Shown: positions 12,132 through 23,750, counted from the first letter of the stretch. The stretch: DNA of 64,000 nt from Allium sativum (GCA_030737875.1 CM060923.1:494414453-494478452), one strand, 5' to 3'. Translations and numbers: made by a program. The notes: a model not told the origin generated them from the letters alone.

Positions 12132-15100
12132 TGAGACGACCCCAAACCCCGTACTGACGGTGGCAAGGGTAATCCGTGGAATATAACACATAAACAGATA
12201 ATAGCAGAACAAAAATAAATAAATACACCAGATAATGAACAATAGAATATACTGGATAAAAGTAATTATCAGAGTTACACAATATATAGGATCATACTTA
12301 GTAAAAATACAGTTCAGCTATACATAAATGTCTACAGCGGAAATAAACAAAAGATGTACAATAGGAGCTGAACAGCATAAAAAGAGACAAATGATAGAAT
12401 CCATCTTCAGCTATCCAGATAAAGCCTGCTAAACCTGAATACAAGGCTGCTCGTATAGAAAAAGGGGCACCCGAGTTTGAAAGTGAAACAAACTACGAGT
12501 CAGTCATGGGACTGGTATGAGAAATCTACTCAACACATATATAATTTGGCTAATCACAGGACCACGCCACTTTCGTGGAACGGGTTTACTCCATTGGATT
12601 TCCAGTGCTTTAAAACAAATCTTTCTTTTAAACAACGCAATGTATTTTATAAAAATGAAGCCATTATAAGACTCAGTTCCCATCACATAATGCAACGCAA
12701 ACCGGAGGATAGAGTTTTACCTTATAACGGCCAAAATATGCTTGATACGAATAAAACAAAGGCAATTGATATTATTGCTAGTGTTTATATGTTTTTGAAA
12801 ACAATTTCAAATCATAACTATCAATCATAGACGGCATGGGTACCATATATCATGTCGCCATATATATATACAATCACAACCGCACGATGTCGTATTTGGA
12901 AATTGGATTTCCGTCATGAACCAAGGCAAAAGACAGTCCTTACCGAATTCGAGACGCTCTAGCCCGTGTCTCAGGATCAGAGCTCGAGTGACCTTAGAAT
13001 CGTCAGGGCCGGTCCACCGATGTAGATTAAAATTTCTGAACACTGCGTTTCCCCGCCCTTTGGGGCGTCAACGAGCCAACGAATGACTCCATCGGACCCG
13101 GATCGTCCGATCAAACCGAGGCGCCTCGCAACAGCAACAACCACATAGGTGAAAAGTATATAAATGTCAGGTCTGGTAAGTCACTGACACCACCCTAGCT
13201 AGAAAGAAACGCATGCCCTCCCTGAGGTCCTTCTCCCATTTCTGGTTCATACCGGGGTGTGAGGCTCGCAAATTCACGTTATATACAAAGTTACGCCACA
13301 CAGGCGGTGCTTTGATCATCACCACAAGACTTTGCTTTTCAACAGAAGCCCTGATCACTGCATCTTAGCATGCCACACAGGCAATTCATGCCATGCGACT
13401 GATGTCCATCAATATACAACCTCTGAGCTCGTGCGTCTCAGAGAAGGGCGTTAAGCGAAAGAATAAATTCTCCGCCGCCAAACGGATGTATATTTAATAG
13501 AGATCAATCAACACAGAATAAAATCCAATGTCAGACACACAGTCTATTTACAAGTCCGTTCTGGGTCTGAACGAAACCGGAGGCACTAAATACCTCGCAA
13601 ACCCATCGATCACCACGTACGTCTGGACGATCACCACTCATTATCCATATTTCAGGATGCCTCCCAATCAGGACCTCGGTTACCATCCAAACGAGGTGAA
13701 GATCTCCGGTCTTCGACCACCGTCTTCATCTTCGACCTTCAATCGTCGGTCAATTATTTGAAATGAGAATTAACTCGGCCTTTTCAAATAATTCACGTAT
13801 ATTTAGAATTTCAAATCAATTTATTTCAATGGTTAAATCATTCGACAACACCAATTTTGTTCTTTAATGTAATTTTCACACCAAACACATTCAACCATCA
13901 AATACCACATAAATCGAGCAAATTCAGTTTATTTTCATTCCATATCGTTTATGATATTTTATAACGATTTATCGTTATTTTTATTTATTTTAAAATAGCC
14001 AATTTATTCAAAACGACGCTTCGGGCCATAATGCGGCCGTGGCGCTGTTTTTCTTCAGATTTGATTTACACATATCTGGAAATCTAACCGTTGGATCTTC
14101 ACACAATTTACATCATTAGGAAGGTCTTTTCGAAACGAATCCGACGGTTCCAGTTTTCGGGAAAATCCGACGGTCGGAACTCCTGGTACAATCGTTTGAA
14201 GTTTCGATTTCAAAATACGAACTGCAGCGTCGTTATTCGATTAAATATAATTATATTTATATATATTTATAAATATAATCGTTTCTGGCGCTGTTTTTCT
14301 TCAGATTTGAATTAAACATTCCAGACAATCCAACCGTTGGATTTTTACAAAGTTGGTGCCGTTGGAAAGATTTTTCCAAGGCGAACCCAACGGTTGCAAT
14401 TTCAGGAAAATCCGATGGTCGGATCTCCTGGTATAGTCGTTTGAAATCACGGTTTCAAATCATGAACTGCACGGCCACGTTTCATTTTAATTTTATTTAT
14501 ATTTATATATTTATATAAATATAGTTCATTCAACAATTTCAATATCATTTTTACTTCAAATATTTCACTAACGCCTTTAAATTTTGGAAAATTTCGCCAT
14601 AACCTCTTTTGTACGGGAGGGGCTGGGAAAATTCCCAAATAGCCACACGGGCGTCTCATGTCGAAAAGAAAAAGAAAAAGCCAAGCGGCTAGCCAACAGG
14701 CTCATAAAATCATCACCCAAACAAAACAGTAAATGTGTACCTATTTGTCGGGCACAAAATTTTATTCCTCTTCTCTAGCCCCTTTGCTATAACCTGTTCA
14801 ATAAATATGCATGTACATATATACAGTTCTAATCATTTATCATTTGGTTTAAAAACACCATTCATTCTAATGTTGCAGGCATAGGCAAAAATCATATCAT
14901 TAGCTAATTAATGAATATTTCAACTCACGCATATTTATTTGAACGAGTTGCTATCTTTAACACTTCACATTTCAACAATTCATGTATATAATAAAAATGT
15001 GATTTTTATTGTAAAACAATTCATTTCAAAACACTATTATTTTATATAGTTGATAGAGGTGATAAAAATAGGATTTTTATTATAAAACAATTTCTTTCAA

Positions 15101-17420
15101 AACGAGATTATTTTACACAGTTCATATAGTCGATCAAAGGTGATTTTTATTATCAAACAATTTATTTCAAAATATGAATACCATTCAACACATGAATTTC
15201 TAATCAACGAATGAATATCGGTTCAACACATGAAGGTTTTCTATAGTTTCTATATATAGATAAAAATGTGATTTTTATATTTAAAACACGAATACCATTC
15301 AACACATGAATTTCTAATCAACGAATGAATATCGATTCAACACATGAAGGTTTTCTATTCAATGAATAAATATAGTTTCAGCAAATGAAAATGATTCAAA
15401 CACATGAATATTATTCAAAATTTCGGCAGCATAACGGCAGGGTAGTTAAAACCGGGACCGTCCCTAGTACGGCTCCTCGCTCTACCTTAAAACCTCGCGG
15501 TTTTTGACAATGGGGACCATGCATCTAGTTCGCACGCAGGCGGCATGTATATATTTATTTCATTTCCACAAACTAATCCTATGTGGTTTCAACCAAATAT
15601 TTCTCAACCACAAATGGGTATTTTTCAACCACTATCAATCAATATCAACCACAAACAATCCCAAACAACCATTCGCTATCAATCAATTTTCACACCAATC
15701 ACAATCAATAAATATCGTCCATGGTTTGTGGACGAGGGGCGTATATATACATATACATATATATATATATAGCAATTCACTTCTATTTCTACACATATAT
15801 AATTTTTACAACACATATATAACTTATACATCGAACGTACAACTTATACAACGCTTATACAAGAGGTGTACAATGCTTATATAACTCATACATCGACTAT
15901 ATAATTTATACATCGTTGTTTTCCATATTGTTTATAAATTAGAAATCTCACATGGGTTCCATTCCACCAAAAATAACAGAAGGCTCAGAAAATATGCGGT
16001 CTCTTCTAAAATGTAGAAGGCGTCCACACGGTCACGATGTTTCCTATTTCATCGAATTTCGTTTACATATGAAAACGATATGATTTTTCTCGTGAAATCA
16101 AAGTTTACGACACTTTAAAGGTGTCGAAATCAATTCAGATATTCAAAGCCGTACCTCAGCCCTTTGATTCAAAATTAGGTTTGAATCTTTCGTTCAATCT
16201 GAAGCTCGAGGGGAGAATGAGACTGCACTACGTTGTAGAGGGAGGAGCGGGCTTCCTGGCGATGGGGGTCTCGTGTAGTTCGGTGGCGGATCTGGGTCGT
16301 GGCGGCGATGGGAAGCGGCGAACTTTGGAGAGGAGGTTCTCGTCGATGCGACGACGAGGAGGGTCGAGGCTGGTCGGATTGGAAGAGTGGAGGAAGGGCT
16401 CTCGATTCGAGGTGGTGGCGGCGGTGGAAGATGGCTGAGGCGGCGGGATTTTGGTCGGGAAGTTTGGAGCAAGCGGCGCCGTCAGTCGCGAAAAGGAACG
16501 AGGGTTTTTTGATTTTTTTATTTTAAAATAAATAATGAAAGAAAAATTCATATTCGCCGATATATATTTATTTCAAAAATTAGAGTTTTCTTAAACTAAC
16601 CCCAAATTAAACCCAACGACTGTCATCCCCAGCGTTTTACCCCATTCCGAACACAATGGGATATGTTTCGTAGGCTCATTCGACTGTTTCAGTTAGTTTC
16701 CACTCAAATCAAAATATAAAACATTCAATATTTAATTTGAACGTACATTTCAATTTTCCAGGGCTACAAATTAATTCGAAAAATTCCAGAAAAATAAATC
16801 TAGTTATGTTTTGACGATACGGTCCCAACAAAACTAGTTTCGTCGAATTCTGAGACCGTTTGCAAAAAGGCCCATTTCTGGTCGATCCAATTTAACTGTA
16901 ATTGACCAAAACACATTTTCCTTTGCCACGCTCACATATTAGCTTCAAAAATTATGAAATTTGAAACCTAACAATAACTTCACATCCTGGATCCAACAAA
17001 AGTGGTTTTGTCGAATTCCGAGGTCGTATGCGAAATGGCCAATTTCACGGGCTATATAAATTCCATAGCGACCTTTCTGAAAATTCATTTGGCCATAACT
17101 TTTGCTTTCCGTTATGAAAATTCAATTTTTCAGATTCGTTAGAAAGTTATTCACTAACAGATTTAAGTATTTTTGGTTTCACTAAAATCCGGATTGTTTT
17201 GCACCCGGTACAGTCCGACAAAGTTTGAATTCAATTTTTTAAACTGCAGCGCCTCTTCAGGCCTTGTTTATAATTATAATTAATTATATTCATTTTCAAT
17301 CGTCGATTCAAACCCACTTTCCATTACTATTATTTAAAATATTTATTTTAAATATTTAAAATCCATTATTTTGGCCAATTTAAAATTTTTAAATTGGTTC
17401 AGATTTTCTGGGTCGTTACA
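12132..17420 (-). repeat. E1 5' LTR (about 5.29 kb)
   Basis: Second E1 LTR, starting TGTAACGACCCAG on the minus strand at 17420 and ending GTCGTCTCA at 12132. Its right edge cuts directly into the E2 LTR: E2 sequence resumes with TTTGGCGTAC at 17421, continuous with 24596 in the intact E2 LTR. TTTGG is the expected target duplication, but the other side lies outside the window. Inner features mirror 2063-7382: GC-rich block 16207-16510, AT hairpins 14991-15278, conserved block 12823-13753. Confidence 0.93.
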
Positions 17421-17756
17421 TTTGGCGTACACTAATCCTAATTATTTAGCTGTATGTCGATCGATTGGTCGACAGACTGTGTAAGCGTTAATTATTTATA
17501 TTTATTGCTTACGCAGTTGTGTGGTGCACTCTGGATGATGGTTGATTATTTATCGTTGTTATTTTATACATGTGTTGTAGAAAAATCCATATAATTAACA
17601 TTATATGGTAATTGATTGGGCCTCATTCCAGTTTTGAAAATAGAAATATTTGAAAAAGAAATATTCGAAATAGAATATTTGAAAATAGAAATATATGAAG
17701 TCGTGTTGATAGATTGACGCCATTTTGACGTGAACGATATTTATATCGATTTTATT

Positions 17757-18290
17757 CAAATTGAAGTGAATATTAAAGTGAATTGAATTCGAATCAAATT
17801 GAATTGATTTGAAATTCGAAATAAACTGAAATGATTTGAAATTCGATTAGAATTGAAATTCGAATTAAATTGAAATTCGAATTAAATTGAAATAGAATTG
17901 AATTCGTTTTGAAATGAATTCGAATTAAATTGAAATAGAATTGAAATCATTTAGAATTGAAATTCGAATTAAATTGAAATAGAATTGAATTCGTTTTGAA
18001 ATGAATTCGAAATAAATTGAAATAGAATTGAAATCGTTTTGAAATGAATTCGAATTAAATTGAAATAGAATTGAAATCGTTTTGAAATGAATTCGAATTA
18101 AATTGAAATAGAATTGAAATCGTTTTGAAATGAATTCGAATTGAAAGTGAATAGAATTGAATTCGAATTGAAATTGAATAGAAATGAATTCGAATTGAAA
18201 TTGAGTTAATTTGAAATTCAAATTGAATTGAAAACGAATTGAAATTGAATTAAAAATTCATTTTGAATTGAAATCGAAGAAGTATATATT
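17757..18290. repeat. GAATT-rich degenerate tandem repeat in the E2 5' LTR
   Basis: Roughly 530 bp built of variants of GAATTGAAAT and GAATTCGAATTAAATTGA, with longer periodic units of about 45 bp containing TCGTTTTGAAATGAATTCG. The matching tract in the 3' LTR (24928-25460) differs in unit number, as expected of slippage or unequal exchange. ORFs made of repeated FNSISIQF-like residues here are artefacts of the repeat. Confidence 0.85.
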
Positions 18291-18980
18291 ATATATATAA
18301 TATAATGGCCTGAATAGAACTTGCCGCGCCACGGCAGTTCGCGAATTTCGACCATTGACTTCGAATGGATATTACGGGAGATCCGACCGTCGGATTCTCC
18401 TAAAACCGGAACCGTTGGGTTCGTATCAAAAAGATCTTTCTAACGAATATTAGAAATTAGAAATCTAACGGTTGGATTTGGAATTATGACCAAATCAAAT
18501 TTGGAAAAGGTCGCTGTAAGGGCAGTTCGATGGTCGTTGATGGAAATCGATTGTACGGGCCTTGATAAAATTATTAAAAATAGTAATAATTTGTGTAAAA
18601 TCATAAGAAATGATTTGTGAAGAATTGGGATGAAAAATTCTATATTTGAAAAGATAAAAATAGATTTTTATCGAAATGAACTAGTTTTGAACTAGAACTA
18701 TAATTCTATTTATTTTTAAAATAAATAAATTGAATTTGAAATTGGTTTCAAAAGTGACCAGAATTTCCAATGATTAAATTGGAATGGATTTGAATCGAAA
18801 TTGTCTTTGGAATATTTCGATGTTGGATTTCGTGATTATACAGATATTGTTATGGAAATTTGAAAGATATATTTATATCGTTATTTCCCATACGATATTT
18901 GTTGGTCGTAGAATTTAATATTGAATATAAGCCGGTATATTTTCTATTCAGAGCCTTGTATTTAATATCAAATGTGATTT

Positions 18981-19704
18981 GGGTTTGTCGTGAATGGTGT
19001 CTTCATTAACACTATTCTTAAGCCCAGTTGAGAAAAAAAGATTAAATCTTTTTATTTAGATTTAATGAAGTGTACCAATTAAATGATATTTGATTGGAAT
19101 TGAATTGGTATTGATTTTTGTGTTCATCGTGAACAGTGTTTTAAATGACACTTGTTCTTTAACCCGATAATTAATGGAATGTGATTTTGGGTTTATCGTG
19201 AACCGTGTTTTAAAAGACACTGATTCTTTAACCCAGTTAAAGATTAAAACTAAGTGGAGTTTTAATGAATCTTTAATTAGATTGAAAAGTTCGAGAATGG
19301 AGTATCACCAGTTTTGCTCCAGGCGATAGTTATATCTTTAATTAGATTTGAACGTGAAATGGTAATTGAATTTACCGATAGCATCGTGGTGTTAGATATG
19401 AAGTATTACCAGTTTTACTTCATGGGATAAATAGGTTGGGATTGGGGAATAAAATAAATAATTACTTCGGTGTGGTTCATTGATCCCGACTAGTTTGAAG
19501 TGATATTCAAAAGGAAGATTAAAGAGTAAATTTAAAAGAATTTATCTTTGATAAAATTAATGGGAACCTTTCCCAAAGTAGAAGAATATTTGAATAAACG
19601 AATATTCTGAATTGGAATGAGGCGTATGTTGTGTTTGTGTAACACTTGTTTATTATATACGCAAGTTATTCAGAAAGACCGGGTTTATCCCATTCTGAAT
19701 AACT
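18981..19704 (+). other. Chain of about eleven stem-loops, E2 5' LTR
   Basis: Consecutive inverted repeats read on the element strand. Three related two-part hairpins: 18981-19025, 19120-19165, 19189-19234. A 9-bp stem (ATTAAATCT, 19041-19066). A 15-bp stem with a one-sided bulge (TTAAAGATT plus AAAACT, 19237-19276). Two 24-nt stem-loops with a shared ACCAGTTTT loop (19298-19321, 19399-19422). TGGGAA/TTCCCA (19561-19575), AGAATATT/AATATTCT (19583-19608), GCGTAT/ATACGC (19622-19662) and a perfect 12-bp stem AGTTATTCAGAA/TTCTGAATAACT (19664-19704). Stems covary between repeats. I saw no counterpart in the E1 LTR. Function unknown. Confidence 0.7.
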
Positions 19705-20640
19705 GATTCGGCGTAGTGTCGAAGATGAAGACGGTGGTTGAAGACCGGAGGTCTTCACGTCGTTTGGATAATTACTGATGATCTTGATTGGGCCATACAC
19801 CCAAGAGGAGGGAATCAGTTGGTGGTTGTCCAGACGTACTTGGAGATCGATGGATATGCGGGGTACTAGGTGCCTTCGGTTTCGTTCAGACCCAGAACGA
19901 AATTGTAAATGGACTGTGTGTATGACGTTGGATTTTAGACTGTGTGATTGATTTCTATTAAATATATATCTGTTTGGCGGTGGAGAATTTATTCTCTTAC
20001 TTAACGCCCTTCTCTGAGACGTACGAGCTCAGGGGTTATATATTGATGGATATCAAACGCATGGAGTGAATTGCCTGTGTAGCATGCCTAAGTGGCAATT
20101 GATCAAGGCTTCTGTTGAAAAGCAAAGTCTTGTGGTGATGATCAAAGCACCGCCTGTGTGGCATAGCTTTGTGTAATGTTGATTCGCGAGCCTCACACCC
20201 CGGTTGTGAACCAAAAACGGGAGAGGACGTCAGGGAGGGCATGCGTTTCTTTCTAGCTAGAAGTGGCGTTAGTGGTTTTACACGCCCTGACGAGTTTGAC
20301 TTATGTGGTTGTTGCTGTTGCGAGGCGCCTCGGTTTGATCGGACGATCCAGGTCCGATGGAGTCATTCGTTGGCTCATTTACGCCCCATAGGGCGGGGAA
20401 ACGCATGTTCAGGGTTTAAGTTTAATCCACATCGGTGGACTGGCCCTGAGGATCTAAGGGCCCACCTAAGTCTGGGTCCTGAGACATGGGCTAGATTGTC
20501 TCGAATCGGTGAGGACTATCTTTTGCCTCGGTTCACAGATGGAAATCCAACTTCCAAATACGTGACATGTGCGGTTTTAATTGTAGAGCCTAGTATGGCG
20601 ACATAGTAGAATGGGATGTTATGCCGTCTATGATTGATAC
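19700..20640 (+). promoter_or_regulatory. LTR block strongly conserved between E2 and E1
   Basis: About 0.9 kb that matches the minus strand of E1 at 3690-2760. In the core (20300-20400) I count about 5 differences in 97 bases, while flanking LTR parts barely align. It holds a TATA-like AAATATATATC (about 19961), an imperfect palindrome around CTGAGACGTACGAGCTCAG (about 20013), a perfect palindrome CGAGGCGCCTCG (about 20321) and a 145-codon open frame. Promoter, transcript start or packaging signal are all possible; this is inference from conservation only. Confidence 0.55.
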
Positions 20641-21313
20641 TTATGATTTGAAGTTGTTTTATACACTATGCACTTATAATAGTATAAAATAATGTGTTTT
20701 TGACGTATCAAGCATGCTTTGGCTATTATAAGGTAAAAACCCTATCCTCCGGCTTGCGTTGCATTGTGTGATGGGACCTGGGTCTTATAATAGCTTCATT
20801 GTTCTTTATTTAGCATTGCGTTGTTTGTTTTATGCACTGGTGTTCTTGGGAGGAAACTCATTCCGTGTTATGCGGCGTGGTCCCTTGATTTACCTAACTT
20901 TAAAATAAAGATTTATAACTGTTTTAGTTCTCACACCAGTCCCATGACTGACCTGGAGTTTATTGTTTTAACCTAAACTCTGGGTGCCCTTATTTTGACA
21001 CGGGCAGCTAGTAGTTTTGGTTTTGCAGATTTATATTCACAGGAACCTGGTTTACAGCTGGAACGATATCCGGAAAGCTTTGTATCTGTGTATCTTCTTC
21101 AGTTGTATTTTGAAATATTTCCAGCTGCTTTGTAATTTATTGTAATCTCTGATATTTATCGAATGTATTTTATTTGTTAATACTCTGTATATTCTTGTAA
21201 TCTGATGAATTGTTGTAAAAAGCAATGAAATTTTCTTCCATCCGCGTTCTGTTGCGGCTTGTCCTCGACTCAATCCGGGCTTTCCTCACCGGGGAAGTTC
21301 GGGTCGTTTCAGC

Positions 21314-21325
21314 TGGTATCAGAGC
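21314..21325 (+). other. Primer binding site (tRNA-iMet), E2
   Basis: TGGTATCAGAGC two nt after the LTR end at 21311; same primer as E1. Confidence 0.95.
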
Positions 21326-21625
21326 TTTGGTTTACAAAGCTCAGAGAACAAGGCACATTAGAACCATACGGAAGAATTCATTAGATATTGGATTAGTAAT
21401 ATCCAATGAGAATGACTCGTTAGAGATGGATCAGTAGTATCCTAGAACGAGTGTGAAGAGTATATTTTTAAAATGAAAACAAATTTTGTTTTGAAAATTT
21501 AAATCAATTATTCGTATTTGATTATTTATTTATATTGATTTGGACTATCAGGTATATAGAGATTTTAATATACGTCTGATCCACGTGCATTGGAAGCCTC
21601 CAATATACTGGATGGATATATAGTC

Positions 21626-21691
21626 ACACTCTAGTCGCCCGGGGATAATTCTGATGATGCGGCCGCATCATCAGTATTTATATTCGAGTGT
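21626..21691 (+). other. Perfect 24-bp palindrome inside a larger stem, E2 leader
   Basis: CTGATGATGCGG at 21651-21662 is followed at once by its exact reverse complement (21663-21674), with a NotI site at the centre. ACACTC (21626-21631) and GAGTGT (21686-21691) form an outer stem around it. It lies about 325 nt after the primer site, where retroelement RNAs often carry dimerisation and packaging signals. That role is inference. Confidence 0.75.
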
Positions 21692-22313
21692 TGAAAGCGT
21701 GATATCTATATATTTCCATTAGACTGGTGTGAGAACCAAAACTTACATAGGATTATTTGTTGTGATTTGGCATCAAAAATGTGATTTTTTGACTATACGT
21801 CAAAATTAGGAATTTGAAATGTTAATCAACTAATTGATTGATGGTTGTGTTGTTTGATTATTGGTTGATTAATTAAAATTTGAACCATATAGCCAATTTG
21901 AACCAAAAGGTGAATTGTATTGAAAATTAGTCACATTTGCTTGCATATACATGTACTTACATTGAACAAGTCATAGCAAGGAGGCTAGAGCAGAGGAATA
22001 AAATTGTTTACCCGACAAATAGGTACATGTTTATTGTATTTCTTGAGTTTTGGGTGATTTTATGAGTCGATTGGCTAGCCGCTTGACTTTTTCCTTTTCT
22101 TTTGGATTGAAGAAGGCCATGGGAGGCTATATGAAATATCCCGAAGTCCCCGGTGCAGGGGAGGTTATGGCGAAATTTTTCGAAAATTTAGGGTGTTAGC
22201 TAAATTTTTGAAAATTTTGAAAAGTTCTTAGAAACTGAAAAGTTGAAGAACTTAAGCCGTAGTGAAAATAATGAAAGTTGAGTTGATTAGTTAAACAACT
22301 TTCGGCTTCGTTC

Positions 22314-22348
22314 CTTTTCGGGGACGAAAAGTTTTAAGTGTGGGAGAT
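22314..22348 (+). other. Hairpin and polypurine tract, E2
   Basis: CTTTTCG-GGGA-CGAAAAG (22314-22331), then AAGTGTGGGAGAT directly before the LTR start at 22349. Nearly identical to the E1 site, which supports use of the same replication machinery. Confidence 0.85.
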
Positions 22349-23262
22349 TGTAACAACCTGGAAAATCTGAGCTAGTTTAAAATTTTTATTTTGGCAATTT
22401 TAACGAATTTTGAATATTTAAAATGATTATTTTAAATATTATCGACGAGAAATTTATTATGAATATAATTCGAACGTATATATTTATATATCTCGACGTT
22501 AGAATATAAATAATTTATTTTAAATTATAAAGGGAATTGAAAATGGCGCGGTAGTTCGATAATTCGATTTCAAAATTCAAATGAATGCACCGGGTTCAAA
22601 ATAAACCGGATTTTAGTGAAACCAAAAATAATAGAATCTAATTGATAATATCTTTCCAACGAATCCGAAAAATCAAAATTTCATAGCGGGAATCAAAAGT
22701 TATGTCCAAATGAATTTTCAGAATAGTCGCTATGGAATTTCTGGCCCTTAAAAATGGAAATTTTGCAAATGACCTTGGATTTCGACGAAACCACTTTTGT
22801 TGGATCCGTGATGTCAAGTTATTGCTAGGTTTCAAATTTCATAATTTTTCGAATCAATATGTGAGCGTGGCAAAGGAAAACGCGTTTGACCAGTTTTAGT
22901 TGATTTTAATCGACTGGAAAATGGCCATTTTTCCAACGGTCTCAGAATTTGATGAAACTAGTTTTGTTAGGACCGTATCGTCAATACGAAGCTAGAAAAT
23001 ATTTTTCTGGAATTTTTCGAGTTAGTATGTGACCCCAGTAAATTGAAATGCACGTTCAAATTCAATATATAGAGTTATATGTTGATTTTGACGAAAACTG
23101 ATCGAAACGATAAAATCTGCTTACGATACATATCCCATTGAGTTCGGAATGGGGGTAATTAGCTAGGGACGACATGCGGTGGGACTCGTTTCGAGGTCGA
23201 AAATAAAAGTTGCTTTTTGGTGGAAAATAAAATAATTAAATAATAAAAAAATAATAAAACCT

Positions 23263-23633
23263 CTCTCCTCTCCTATACCCTCAGCCCCGCCCCCCTCGAT
23301 TCATTCCTTACAGAAAAGAAAAAAAACCGAGGAAGGGGGAGGAGTCGTCGCTCCTCCACCAGCGAGGGACAGCCACCGTCGTTCAGTCGATAGTCGCATC
23401 CCCACCTCCGATCCCTTCTCTTCTTCTCCCGCTTCGCCCTCCTCCTCCCTCGTCGCCTTCTCCAATCAGTTCCCCCTCCCCTCGATTCTCCTCTCCCCTT
23501 CCTCCTCCTTTTTCCTCCTTCCTCCCTCCATTTTCCCTTGCTGCGCCCCCCTTGCCTCGCGTCAGCCACCCCCCTTCTCCTCTGAAATGAAGACCGATGC
23601 AGGACAACCCCCCCCCCCTTTTGCTCGATTCAA
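23263..23633 (+). other. C-rich, exon-like block in the E2 LTR
   Basis: A GC-rich, pyrimidine-rich stretch in otherwise AT-rich DNA. It begins CCTCTCTCCTCTCC after an A/T-rich lead, contains an ATG (about 23587) and runs into CAACGTGAGT, a donor-like splice sequence. E1 has a comparable block in the same relative place (6470-6168 and 16510-16207, minus strand) with a GAGGTACGG donor-like site. It could be the transcribed leader (R/U5) of the elements or a captured host first exon. The long ORFs on both strands reflect base composition. Confidence 0.5.
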
Positions 23634-23750
23634 CGTGAGTATAATAATTCAATTTTTATTTTCAGTTTGTTTATTTATAATAACAGTGTTTGAATCTGAT
23701 TTTTGATGTACTAGGAGATTTGATTTTTAAAAGTGATAAAGAAATGATTT

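Larger units (their letters stand above)
17421..21311 (+). repeat. E2 5' LTR, 3' part (interrupted by E1)
   Basis: This 3.9-kb stretch matches 24596-28482, the last 3.9 kb of the downstream E2 LTR, and ends GGGTCGTTTCA directly before a primer site. The first 2.2 kb of this LTR should lie beyond the left edge, on the far side of the E1 array. It includes a GAATT-rich low-complexity tract, the stem-loop chain (18981-19704) and the block conserved with E1 (19700-20640). The 145-codon ORF at 20169-20606 is discussed under findings. Confidence 0.92.
21312..22348 (+). mobile_element. E2 internal region, non-coding (LARD-like)
   Basis: Only 1,037 bp separate the two E2 LTRs, with no gag or pol trace. 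The first 160 nt resemble the E1 leader (for example the GATCAGTA.TATCCTAG stretch), and the end carries the same hairpin and polypurine tract as E1. The stretch 21980-22210 (CCCGACAAATAGGTAC, GGCTAGCCGCTTG, GGAGGTTATGGCGAAATTTT) matches the inside of the E1 LTR near 4730-4530 rather than the E1 internal region. This layout fits a non-autonomous element mobilised by E1-type proteins. Confidence 0.85.

Noticed and set aside
17925..18221. 98-codon ORF of repeated FNSISIQF-type residues
   Set aside because: Translation of a simple GAATT-type repeat.
23273..23652. R/G/E-rich minus-strand ORFs over the C-rich block
   Set aside because: Composition artefact of a GC-rich tract; overlapping long frames on the same strand with no conserved motif.
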